DNA from: Phallusia fumigata
Taxonomy: Eukaryota > Chordata > Ascidiacea > Phlebobranchia > Ascidiidae
Direction: 5' to 3'
Length of the DNA: 53,349 nucleotides
NCBI GenBank assembly: GCA_008931825.1
Contig: QXVZ01020587.1
Location: 1 to 53,349, forward strand
Shown here: positions 34,605-46,800 of the stretch, piece by piece
Numbering within the stretch: the first letter of the stretch is position 1
Layout: each line of letters starts with the position of its first letter
Position numbers and translations under genes: made by a program
Notes under the pieces: generated by a model
Databases searched by the model: none
The model's input: only the letters and a program-made list of their open reading frames with translations
Told to the model about the DNA's origin: nothing

Positions 34605-35984
34605 ATGTTGGATATGTCTTCTAAAGACGAGTTTGTTGGGGAACTTCGGCGGAGGTTGGTCTCGGTTAATTACTGAGTAAATTAATTGTGACATGTACAT
34701 TTTTGACTTTGCGTTATTTCTGAAAGTTGAAAACGATTTTTACAGTTTTGGTATTTTATGCAGAAATTCTTCAACATCGTCATTTACTTCAAAGTGTTGC
34801 AAAAAATGTCGTCGACGTAGGAAGGTATAACCCTTTGTGTTTGTTTTTGTAAAAGGGAATTTACCACTTAAATAAAATGTGCATTTTTTTAGAAAAGATT
34901 GTTACAAAAGCTTGCTCATTTTCGGGAGCCAGATCGGAAGCGAAATAGCTCGCGCTGCAGGTAAATTTGTATGACACTTTTATTAGTTGTAGATAGTATT
35001 CGTTGGATAACTTCTCTATGGGGGAATTTAAAAGGCAAATAACCTGATGTTTCAATACAGATCATCATCTTGGGATCGCAGGAGCCCATCAATTCCATTG
35101 GATCCAAACAGAACATCCCCTTCTTATTTGGAGCGAAGAAGAATAACAAGGTAAGACCGAAACAACGTGGTAAAAACCAGGCACACCAAACAGTAGCATA
35201 CACAGCATGGACTAGATCACGTGACATGTGCGTTTTAAATATTTGATGAGTCTTCACGGATCTTAAAACCGACAAGACAAGCACAAAAAGGGCCCGATAT
35301 TTTCAACCAAGACGCTGACTTGGAATTTATGTGCACAGTTTCATCTACCCTACAGTAGTTTGCATAAGTGTGCAAAATACATGCTCTAAAAACGGAAACC
35401 AAATCGATTCGGGTGACAAAAATCGATAAATTGCAACGAACGGGAAAACGTTGTTCGATTCACAGTCTACATGCCGTGTAGACTGTACTTACATTGCTGC
35501 ATTATTGTATTTGCTGTTAAACATTAAATGAAACGCAAAGTGTAACCTTAATTTTCGTTTGTCAATAGCGCAAGAAAACCACCAGTTCCCTACAATCGAA
35601 ACTGGACCGATGACTCCAGTTCCGAAGATGATGACGTTTACTATCGTCGGTAACATTTTATTGTAAAATGTACCAACCTTGAGTGTAGCAACAATTCAAC
35701 TTGATGATGTCGTTTAAAAATTGTTTGCGTTCGTGGTTGTGACGAAAAACCTCTTGCTTACAAGTATTTGCGGTTTTATTACCAAATTGTTGTGGAATTT
35801 ACTTGTGTCATTTTTTTTGATCGAAAATATATGCTATTGCTCACAGAAATTATTTTCTGTGTAAAACATTTGTTCATGAAGTTCCTTGGCATTATTTTGC
35901 GAGCACGCCAAACTTTACCTTCAGTAATAAAACAAACAAATACAAGATTTCTGGATTTTTTATTTGTGCAGGTATGCTGTGTAA
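34605..35984 (+). CDS. Predicted small Arg/Ser-rich basic protein (6 exons, 120 aa)
   Basis: I do not recognise this protein. The model joins 34605-34654, 34764-34824, 34893-34960, 35061-35150, 35569-35649 and 35972-35984; all introns are GT/AG and phases agree. It starts MLDMSSKDEFVGEL, passes through a Cys/Arg cluster KCCKKCRRRRKKR, then RSSSWDRRSPSIPLDPNR, and ends in an acidic stretch DDSSSEDDDVYYRRYAV. The start ATG follows an in-frame stop at 34587. The last exon is only RYAV and a stop, chosen because its acceptor (TTTTTATTTGTGCAG) is strong; a weaker acceptor at about 36019 would give a longer tail. The basic stretch suggests nuclear location or nucleic-acid binding, which is inference. 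Conservation of frame in five tiny exons supports a real gene, and a decayed copy of exon 4 lies upstream. Its 3' end faces that of PPIL3. Confidence 0.6.
35959..35964 (-). promoter_or_regulatory. Candidate poly(A) signal of PPIL3
   Basis: AATAAA on minus, about 200 bases beyond the PPIL3 stop. If used, the PPIL3 message would overlap the last exon of the plus-strand Arg/Ser-rich gene in antisense. Confidence 0.5.
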
Positions 35985-36166
35985 CTGACTTAATCCACAC
36001 ACTACCACGGTGGCAAAAGTCCGACGAGAGAGAAAATACTGCAGCTACACATGACAGCTTTAGTAACTGTATCAGTGGACGATATTACAGTTTAGCTGTC
36101 AAAACAAGACAATTGTCTGAAGACTGTTTTCCGCTCAGCAACATAACTGAGTAAAACGACATTGCT

Positions 36167-37679
36167 TCACGAAACTGAGGCAGCATCAGCAATTGGATTT
36201 GCATGAATAGTCACAGATTGAATTTTGACATCACTGAGAGGACGGTAAGTTTTCTCATTGACAGGCATCCTCTCCAACTCATCCAAAATATCAAGTCCAT
36301 CTATGACTCTTTACAAAACAGTTAAAATCAACTCAGATTGACTCAACAGTTAAAATCAACTCAGATTGTTATTTCAAAAGGCGTTTTTTTTTATTCTTCG
36401 AATAATCGGTCACATTTTTCTGATCAAACATTTCACTTATCCCTTAAGTTAGGCAAAATTTTAAAAAACTTAAATTATTTAAACACAAAAAACATAGTTT
36501 TAGCTGTTATAAAATAGTCACCCAAACAAAAAAAATGCTTAAAAATTGGTTTTATGCAATGTTTTTAAGTAGCCATAAATCTTGAATTTGTTTTGCAGTA
36601 ATGTCTCGACTTTTCTACGATAAGTGAGAATATTTTTAACTGTATGGTGTATGCAGTGTTACCAAGGCAGAGTTTCACTCTTACAAATACAAGGGGTGAC
36701 CTGAACCACTCAATAATCTGGCAGCTATTAACTAGAAATTTTCCCAATCCACAAGAGATGCCTTTTTGAATTACCTTCCAAAAATTGTGTACTTCATGTC
36801 AATGTGGGGTTGCTTTGCATACGTAATAAAAAATTGGGATGCATTTGTATTTGGTCCACTGTTTGCCATAGAAACAACACCTCGTGCATTGTGCTGAAAA
36901 AGACCAAAGTCAGACTACAAGTTTAACACAATGGAAATGTTGGACACCAACCAAATTAGCCACCTTTAAGGAGTCAACAATTTCATCTTCAAAATATTGC
37001 CCCCATATGCTTGTTCCTTGCTTTCCAGTGCCAGAAGGATCACCAGTCTGAACCATAAAACCTTTAATGTTTCTGTTTGAAAGTAAAACAATTTACGATT
37101 TACAATTAACAACATAGGATTTTATCATGATACCACCAACTTAAAATACAAGTACAAAACCGCAAAATGTGTGATTTTACTTATCAGTGATTTATCCCAC
37201 TTGCTTTATTCTCTTTTGCGAAATCAGGGTTTATGAGAAAATTTGTGCATGTGAACAGGCTTAGAGTGACATACTTTGACTGTTAAAAAAGGTTCAGAGT
37301 CAATACCCATTGTGGACATTTAAGTTTTACCAGCAGAATATTTCTTTTTAACTTAATAGCATAAACAGCAACTTGCCAGAAATATCTGTTATCCTGATAA
37401 TGTTTGACCCCACATAATAAGGTCACTGTTATGCAATGGGAAAATGGCCTGCACTTTGAAATCAATTTTTTTGCCATAAAACAAACCTGTGAAACACGTT
37501 GTCATTGTAGTATCCACTTGCACAGAGCGCCAAAAAATTTTCAGCTGCTTTTGGAGTTAACTCACAATACAATTCTATTTTCAGGTCTCCAACATCAGTA
37601 TGTAATGTAACAGCCTTAAAAAACATTTAGTATACCAGTTTTTTAGGTAATAAAATTAAAACAAAACAAATCTTACCAT
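36167..37679 (-). CDS. PPIL3: Cyclophilin-type peptidyl-prolyl isomerase, PPIL3 orthologue (5 exons, 166 aa)
   Basis: Exons in order are 37679-37677, 37614-37487, 37072-36964, 36893-36775 and 36308-36167; phases agree and introns are GT/AG. Exon 1 is only the ATG, directly followed by GTAAG. The product begins [19 protein letters not shown], as PPIL3 does, and continues with [74 protein letters not shown] and [21 protein letters not shown]. The catalytic Arg of the cyclophilin FHR motif and the following FM.Q are present; the cyclosporin-contact Trp of cyclophilin A is His here, as usual in PPIL3. Length is close to human PPIL3 (161). The family isomerises X-Pro bonds and is found with spliceosomes. 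The 3' end converges on the Arg/Ser-rich gene, with 182 bases between the stops. Confidence 0.95.
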
Positions 37680-38863
37680 TAGATCAAAATGGAGTCAAGA
37701 GAGGTCCAAACAAGTATAGCAAAATGTAAAAACCCTTGCTTATCGATCTTGTATTTTATTTAGATCATGACCTGGCATTAATGACATTCTTCACTACAGA
37801 AAAGAAAAATGTTCTATTTCTGAAAATCATGTGCATCTTAACTCTCCATGTTATAGAGACTCTCAATCTCAAGTTGGAGACCTCAAATATTTCAGCTAAC
37901 ATGAGGAAACGTTTGGGACACGGATATTCCCACAGCACAGTACGTTTGTGCTGAAAATGGTGTGTTTCATCTTGTTTGGCACTAGAATCTTGCGGGTCAA
38001 ACAAATATCTTATTATGATGAGGTAAGAGGTATATTAGAACAGAACAATTTGGCGATATTATTGTGGCTAATTACGTAATTGCAACGACTAAAGATAGTT
38101 TATATCAGCTACAACACCTAATTTGGCAGGTTTTCGTTATGTAACATCAACGTTTGCAATATTACAACTAACAAACCCACAAAAACTTTCGTACATTTAA
38201 AAAAAAAATTCTCCGCTAGTAAGCGCACTTGGGTCTTTCAGTTTAAAAACTAAGCTACTAAAGTAACGATATATGTTGCTGTGCGCTGGATTTGTCATTT
38301 ACCAATGCAAATATGCGGATAGCTAAATGTAATAAGATGTGTTCGCTTCGTAACTTCCGTGCGTTTAGAATATTATATTTCAAGAAAACGTGGAAACTGT
38401 GTAGCCTACCGCACTAACTGGTGTTTGCCCTTTGAATGCTACCATACAATACTAAAAAGGGTTTTAGTATTCTATGATGCTACAGTGTAATTGTTTTGTT
38501 GTTGTTTTTTCTTGCTCTTTTGTATTGTCAAAATTAGAAAATATTTCAAAATAACGACCTACAACAGGTTCGTTAAAAAAACATAACAGGTCAACTTTTT
38601 TAAACACTCCCGAATGGAAACCCTGCATTATATTCCCGTGACCGTGTCTTGTACCTACCAAAGTTTTACCGAAATAGGTCAAACGTTTCTATCCAAAAGT
38701 GCATCGACAAACCAACGATGGGCCAGTGTCCACAGCTTTTTTGACTTTACGTCAGTATTCACAAACTTTCAAAATCGGGCTACACACGTCGATTTTAAAT
38801 AAAATTATCAACACCAAACTTTCATGACGCCGGTAATAATCACAATAAGTGTGGCGTTACAAG
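37680..38863. other. Intergenic between PPIL3 and the MITE cluster
   Basis: The left end should contain the PPIL3 promoter. Open frames at 37736-38004 and 38464-38802 on both strands have no domain similarity. Confidence 0.4.
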
Positions 38864-39124
38864 CAAGGATGGCAGCACGGTACGGTACGCAGCAAAATTC
38901 ATCAAAAGGTACGGTACAGTGGATCGGTACGCCCTTTGCGAGAGGTGTGTGGTACGCACAACTCAATACGTATCGCACCGTTTCCTATCCTTACAATGGA
39001 TGGCAGTACGGTACGGTATGTTGGTATGATATAGTGCGCAGCAAAAATCATCAAAGTACGGCACGGCATTCGTAACGGGGTACGTGGTACGCACAACTTA
39101 ATACGTACCGTACTGCGATCCTTG
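38864..39124. mobile_element. TIR element built from two GTACGG-rich half units
   Basis: The segment starts CAAGGATGGCAGCACGGTAC and ends with the reverse complement of CAAGGATCGCAGTACGGTAC, an imperfect inverted repeat of about 24 bp. Internally it has two related direct halves, each with GGTACG repeats, CAGCAAAA(T)TCATCAAA and GTGGTACGCACAACT. A target duplication is not clear. No protein is encoded. Confidence 0.7.
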
Positions 39125-39217
39125 GTTAAGCATCATGAATACAAATTTAGTATGTTTAAAACTGACCTAATTCGATTGTAGTCAACTCCTTGTTTTCCAA
39201 GTAGTGTGTGTTATTAT

Positions 39218-39732
39218 CAGTGTTTCATACCGGAACGGAACGGAACGAAATACCGGAACGAAATAAATAAATTTTGGTCCAATTACCGGAACGAAATAAC
39301 GAAATAAAAAAAATCAAAATACCGGAACGGAACGAAATACCGCTATTTTTAATTCCGGTATTTCGGTCTTGACATATAACACGGAGGAGTTGCTTGAAAT
39401 TTCGTGTTTGATACCTAACATTATCCTTGTGTTTTTTTTATTCCAAATGCTCCGATAATGTTAAATGTTATGTGACGTAATAACCACCAAACAACAACCT
39501 TTTCGTGTTGCAACTTGCTTACTTTGTTCGGTTGAGAGTTTGTTTACACTGCAGTTAATTAGATTTGACAAGAAACACAGACCGAAATACCGAAAAAATA
39601 CCGTTATAATTTTGTTTCGGTCAGACCGGAACGAAATAAAAATATCGGTACCGGAACGAAATACCGAAATGAATAAATTCCCCAGACCGAATAACGTTAT
39701 TTCTTTTCGTTCCGTTCCGGTATGAAACACTG
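39218..39732. mobile_element. hAT-type MITE, family A, copy 2 (515 bp)
   Basis: Ends are CAGTGTTTCATACCGGAACG and its reverse complement. The 8-bp flanks GTTATTAT (39210-39217 and 39733-39740) are identical, a perfect target duplication. It is the same family as 12836-13270 but in opposite orientation and about 80 bp longer; copy 1 lacks part of the interior near GGTCTGACCGAAAC. CGGAACGAAAT repeats dominate both ends. Confidence 0.96.
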
Positions 39733-39740
39733 GTTATTAT

Positions 39741-40845
39741 TTCGCACTTGTATAAATTCTGTAGTATGGTATCTATGCTTTGGCGGCACTCTAAAAACGG
39801 GGATCTCCCACAACTTGATTTCTATTTGGTGTAGTTTGGCTCGGTTGTGTTTTGACAAACGTATTCTTATTGCAATTTTTGCTGTTGTTTATTGATTGGG
39901 ATGCTTTTTTGTATTTAAGGTCGGTTTGTTTGTGTGCGTATCAGCTGACTAGAGAAACAAATGGCATTGTATCAGCACTACCGCAGCTGTAAGTCACTTC
40001 AACAGGAAGTACATACAAATTGTGCATTCTTCTCCTATATTAACTCAAACAAACTGCAATTTTTGATCTAGGATATTTAAATTTAATTGCATTATGTCAT
40101 ACCAGAAACCTGACTTTACCTGATACTGTCCACATACCACATGCACCCAATGTGTGATACCTAAATTATTTTATTAGCTAATTTATGTGTATTTATTCAA
40201 CTGTACTTGGTACTTGGTTCAACAAAATTATCTTCTAATCTCTCAGACCCCATTAGCCATTAACCTTAAAAAGCGAGCATGTGATCAAAAATTTGGGATC
40301 GATTCATTTTTTATACACTGAGCCTTGACCAAGACTGTAAACACTAGCGACCAAACTTGGCTTATGACTTAATAAGACTCAATACCCAACACTGCTAATG
40401 AAGATAACATTTTTTAATTCCTAAATCTGGGATTATTTGTGTAGCGATGCACCAAAAATGTAAAAAAAATTGACTAAATCTAGGCAAACCTAAATTGTCC
40501 TAATGCATACTTAAAAGAAAATTGTATGTTGCTACTGTAGGTAAACGTCTGTATACTCAGAAACATGTTAAAAATGCATGCTAAGCAAAAGATCTGACAT
40601 TTTACTGACATATTTTGCAAAAAGTGATTTAAACACCCCCCTAAATAAATCCCTCTGAGAAACTATTTCAACATCAAAAAGGAGTAAAGTGTTTTTGGGT
40701 AAATATATGTTTGATGAATCACCAGCTTAAGGTCAGTCTTCACACACACCTATGAGATAAGCAGGAAGCAAACAACTATAACAGTGTCTAGTTTTTCCAT
40801 TCAACTGTACATATTATTTCCATTGTTTAAAATAAAAAGGTCACA
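39741..40845. other. Upstream region of TAF3
   Basis: No separate gene is recognised. The promoter of TAF3 is expected here, but no TATA box or other clear element stands out. AAAAG ending at 40838, followed by GTCACAATG, could be a splice or trans-splice acceptor near the start codon, though its pyrimidine tract is poor. Confidence 0.35.
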
Positions 40846-43800
40846 ATGGCTGAGCTTTTTGCAAGAAACATTTTGAGAATTGTTGTTGCTCATTATAGTC
40901 AAGCAATTGGATTTGATTCAGTACACAGTTGTCCACTTGAAGTTCTTTCAGATGTACTCGAAAGGTTTCTATGTCAAATTGGAAAAGACGTTCATGACTT
41001 TACAGAGCAATGTAAGTTTAAACTTGTTACATGAAATTATAACTTGTTACTTGAAGTATATTTTGGTCGACTAAATATGCGATGCTATAGAGATCAACAA
41101 GTGTCATAAAGTTTAAAGTTATAAATTAAACACATATAATTATTAACAGACAATTTGGACACCTGGAATAGGTTTACAACCAAATGTTTTATACCAGGTT
41201 CGCAAACTGATCCTCATTTGAATGATGTTCTGGAGAGCTTTCATCATAACCATATCTCTGTTCCTGAACTGCTTGATTACTTGCAGCAAATGGACACTGT
41301 TAACCTTGCCAAACCTTTGTCAAAATTTCCTAAACCCAAGAGTTCTAACTTCCAATATCCTAGTGTTGGACATTCACATGAATTGAAACATGTTTTTAGC
41401 TATTCACCATCAATACTGCATGCAACAGAAAGTAAGTAAAGATCAGTCAGTTTACTTTTTTGTGGTGTCTCTGGAACAACATGATGTTGTCAATGCTTAA
41501 ATTAGACTGAATAATATTGGTTTGAAGAAATAATGGCTTCCAAATTTTTAATGACAAAAACTTCATCATTTGAACTTCGTTCAGCTAAAAATAAGGGTAA
41601 ATCAGCCGCAAATTTTTTTAGTGTCACAATTCCCTGTATGGCAGTGGAATTGGATGCCTTTGTTAAAAAAACTGCCTCGGCAGTGGGTACAACAAGTTTG
41701 TTTATACACGCCACCCAAACTTTAAACTTATTCGGATGTGTGAAAACCCCATAGGTTTGTTCAAAACCAAAGATACCAATGTAACAAACTTATATGCTCC
41801 TACTCCATGACATTTTACAATGTTTTTACTCAAAAACACCAAACATTTTGTGCATGCCTGATGTGCCAATATAGATTATTTGTTATTGGGCATAAAAAGG
41901 TTATGTAATATAGAGCTTCAAATCTAGAAATTCAAATGCATTAATGTTCACATCTAAAAGTTAATGTTTGTTTGTGGAATTGATTTGAAAATTAGGCATT
42001 TTGTGTGCGGGGAAAAATTGCTACTTTCCAGTTCTGTTGGTGTTAATTTTATTCAAGTGAGTTTCAACAACTGTTCTAGAATAGTCAGCTGTCCTACTGT
42101 GAACATCTCTGATAGCTGACATTTTGTCTAACAACTCTTTTGAAACATACTCCCGTGATAAACTAACTAGCATTGTCTATACCGGGGTGTCCAACCTTTT
42201 TGGCTGTAGGGCCACATGTGATTCACAAATGCTAGAAGGAGAGTTTCAACATTTCTTTCAATAACTTTTTTGATCGAAAGTAACAAAAATTGCATTTATT
42301 GCTGAAAGTCTTACGAAAAATTAGTTGCTAATTATTTAAGTTTCGATGTCATTACAAATATAAATAATTTTTAAACCACTAAGCAACTAAGGCAGTAAAT
42401 GTATTTTACATTATTACTGTTGTGCTATTTTATAGCAGAGACCTGCGACACATTGTAAAATTCTGTTCTGTTGGTTCTTATCTTTTCAGGTGAAAATTTT
42501 TTGTCGGTCAATTTTGTTTCCTAAGAAATTTTGTTGACTTTTAATGCAGACTTCAAACAAGAAAAAAAGGTTGAAACTGAGCAGAGAAGCCGAAGCCCCA
42601 TATTTACCATCGCTGGAAAACAAGATCTCTCTGATGATGATGATGATGTTGGCAGTTATGCTTCCGAGGTATCACTTGATGCAGGTTAGATTTTACTTGC
42701 GTATTAATAGTTATAGTCTCCTTTAATTTGTAACAGTTAAAGAGAATTGGATAATTTATGCTTTTTGTTGTGTGTACATTTTTCGTTGCAGCTTTTTTAA
42801 TATTCACCCTGTTGGGGTATTACTTCAAGTTGAAATAAGCCCCCCTCGCTTTTTAAACATCAGGATGGGCCCTGATAGTATTTTGAATGATTATATATGT
42901 CCAAGTGGAAAACTTGCCAGCTCCAAAAGTGTAAAGCATTTTGCACACCACAAACGAAAAGTGTTTGTGATGATTAGGTTACAAAAATGAAAATAAACTT
43001 CAAAAGATTATGAACCACATTTCGCATTTGCATAAAACTTGAACAGATGGTAGCTCAAGTCGAAGGTTGTAGATGCGTTATTAAAAACAAACCATTGTGG
43101 ATGTTTGCATGACATTTCACTGTGGTGCATTACCTGCTGTTTTTACCCTAGGTTAAGGTTCTAAACGTCGAAATTTGACAGTTTGAATGACATGCAATGT
43201 GTGTTTTTCCCCCAAAGAAGTTATCTAAAATAGGTCAAATTGTTAAAAAGTGTCTGAACTTTATAAAGTGTGGATTGTTTTGGAAAAATGGCATTGTGAA
43301 GCATTAATTTCTGTGTTTAACTCTATAGCCCCGACAGTTGACTTGGTCGCCCTTTTAGGTTGTAGATTGGGCCATAGTTTAATATAATCACAAACTCTTT
43401 AGTTAAATCATGCAAATTGGATAAAGATGAATTTGTAGCACCCTAGAATTATTCCACAACTTTGCATGTGTGGAATATTATTGTTTTATATTTCATGATC
43501 TATGTGCCATTTTGGGAAAATAAATTTCACACTTGGATTTAAGAGTCTACAATTGAATTAATTATTCTACAATAGCCAGCTATTTCACTTTGAACATCTC
43601 TACTGTGGAAATAATCCTGTTATAGTAAGCTTAGGTAACTGTGAAAGTTAATGTAACATATACAATGTAGTAAATATAGGTTTTGTAAGTGTGTATTAAG
43701 AATAGCAACATGGTAAAAGCAATCCTTCGCTTTCACTTGTTTTTTATTTATAGATGTTCGTAATTTGACCAAGCCTGAAGATATTCCTGTTGTATCTGGG

Positions 43801-46800
43801 ACCGCTGCCAGCAGCCTGACCAATTTCCCCACTCCACCGATAGATGATGGAGTTAATGAAAAATGGGAGAACATATCCCTGACAACCAAAAAAGTTGATG
43901 AGGCAAAAAGCCAAATGAAACAAGGTTTGTTACCTTTTAGGAATGGACCAAGCTAGAACCCAAGCACTTGCTACTGAACATAAGTAGTTTTGATGAAACT
44001 TGCATAATGATGGCCAAAAGTTTAAATAAAGTCTTAGGTTATGTTGCGAAGTGTCATCAAACACTTTTCTTTTATGTACTGCTCCAGAGGGTAGAAGTCA
44101 GCAACTTTTGCAGTTTTAAAGAAACAACATGTGGCAAATAGTCTATTCGAACATCAAACATGTGTGATGTCGAAGTAATAAGACCAGCATTAACATGAAA
44201 TGATTAGTTAAACAGAACACTTGTAGTTTTCGCTTATCTATGGCAGTGAAGATGCTTTCTCTTTCAAAATGTTTAACACTAATTACCACTTCTAGAAACA
44301 ACACAGAACTTGACATCACACTCTAAACTGTTGTACATTTGTGTTAAGAAATTTGAAAAATGCACTCAGATTCCACATATAAACACACACTAGACCAGTG
44401 GTTCTCAATCGGGGGTCCATAAACCGTTTTCTGGTCGTTTGCGGCATCTTCAGAGTACGCATGTTATTAGATTGATAACACACGGTTTTTGAAAATTTCT
44501 CATATTTTACAATATGTCCGAAAACATACTTAATTACAGCTTTTTTAAATTGCAAGCTATATCACATTTCAACGTGAAAACTCCATTGTGATTCAACCAC
44601 TATTTTTTTTCTGCCATGCAGCTTGTCCATGTTGGTTTGTCATGAACTTTTTGGCAGATTTGGATGAAACTTTCACAGCTGGTAGATATGTTCATGAAGT
44701 TGTACTGTTTCGTCTGTTTCGTTTTACCACGTAGCCCCATTGGTTATCCTGCTAGCCCCCAATAATGGGTCAAATTATTAAACAATGTTCAAATGAGCTG
44801 AAATTGAGACAGTGTGTGTAGCATATCATTGTGGTGCAATAAGTACTCAATTTTACCCTCTAGTGCTAGTGGTTCTCCCGCTAGCCCCCTAAAATGGGCC
44901 AATTATTAAACAATGTCCAATTAGCTGAAATTTAGACAGTTTGTGTAACTTGTCATTGTGGTGCACTAGTTTATGTGTTTTACCCTATACCCTCAGTGGA
45001 TACCCTGCTAGCCCCAGTAAAGTAAAAAAATTGTATATGCTTTAATGCACCACAAACATAAAGTTACTGTACAAGTAATGGTACACTAACTGAAGTTAAA
45101 TGAAACTGGTACAGACAGAAGTTGCAGGTGGGAGCTGTCACTAGTTTAGCAACAAAAAGCCCAAGTGGTTGCTATGTTTTAGAAAAAAACATTGGACTGT
45201 GTGACTTTTCTTTAATGTTTTCTCAAGATATAAGTAAACTTACATTGTTGTTGAATTTTAATACAGGAACGGGAACCATCCGACTACCTTCCTCGAACAC
45301 TAAAAGTGAGGAACCATTTTGGGTGAGGCAACATGCTGCCAAAATGGAAAAAGAGAGTTCAAAAACTTCCCCCAAAGTGCTGGCCCCCGCCAAAGCACCA
45401 AATGAAAGCAAAAAGAATGACACTAACCGCGAAAAACGAAAGTACAGTTTGGATAGTCATTCAAAGCGAGATACAAATAAGCACAGTTTGTGGGATTCAC
45501 CTATATTTTCACCCAAATCTTTAAATCCCCCAGCAACAACTGACACATTTAAAAAAAACTCATGTCCAAAATCTATTGACACAAGCAAATCTGAAGTGCA
45601 TGAAAAATTGTCTAAATCAACACTAAAGCAGACAAAACATAAAATCTCGATTACTTCTCGCATTGAAGAAGTGGAAAGGCTTTTAAAGGACCCAATAGTA
45701 AAGAAAACAGAATTACCAGGAACAAAACCATTGAAAACTTCAGGTAAGCATGGGAAAAAGTTACAGTCATTTATTACTAACAAGTGCAAATTTACAGCCA
45801 AAACAGAAGGTACAAGCTCGGGCACGAAGCATGTTAAAGAAGTTGCTCCTAAAACACATGATCAGGATTTTTCTGGTGTAAGTTTTGTTTAAGTGAATAA
45901 TTTTTTGTTTTACTAAAATCAGCACTAGTTTTGTGCATTTTTTTTCATAAATCAGTGAGTGGGATTTTAACAGTCCCAATTTTTTTCCTAATAAATGCTT
46001 AGAGCACAAAATAGATTTTCCATTTAATGTATGTTTAGTCGTTTGCATCACCGAAATCAATGGAGGATGCTATCGATGCTGTTGTAAATCGAGTATCCAA
46101 AGAAGCAGAGGAAGCTGAACTGATGAAGTTCTCCCATCTGATAGAGGTTAGTTGCATGTGGATTATTTGAAGTTTGACAAAACCTTTATGACATGCATAT
46201 TTTGTTTCAGGATTCAAGCTCTTCAGATGAGGAAGAGGCAGTTTTGCACAAAGCCGAGGAAATGTTGCAACTAGAAAAAAGAGGGCTGCAAAAGCATCAT
46301 GAAGATGAATCACCAACACGACCACCTTTAACACCATCACCAGCTCTTTCAACTAATTCATTGATAATTGATCAAGAAATGGAGTTTAAAGCTGAAAGCA
46401 CAGGTTTTTTTATCACTGACTTTTATCTTCAAACTATGAGCACACTATAATTGTGGGATGCATGTTTGTTTTTATGCAACTGCAGGAATAGATAGACATT
46501 TTTATACATTTTGCGTCATTGTCATGTGTTTAGTTTTATAACAGCTTCATTAGATCTCATACCTAATTTTTATGTTAGCCCTTTACACCAAGTTAAATTG
46601 TAAAATAATTCATAATAATGTAACAATGAAATTGGTACACAAGTAAAGAATGTCAAAACAACTGTCCTTTACAGATGTGACAATGAAATAATCAATCCTA
46701 AAACCCTGGTTTTTGTTATCTTGTGTATGTTTAAGTGCCATTTGTAGTATTTTTGCCAAAAACTCTCCCCTCCCCTCCAGTACTTGGATTTGAAAGGTAC

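Noticed and set aside
41151..41197. An earlier acceptor for TAF3 exon 2 (start 41151)
   Set aside because: It stays in frame but inserts about 16 residues in the histone fold; the acceptor ending at 41197 restores the spacing seen in other TAF3 proteins.
41533..41754. A 73-codon frame in TAF3 intron 2
   Set aside because: No family similarity, and TAF3 keeps its frame perfectly without it.
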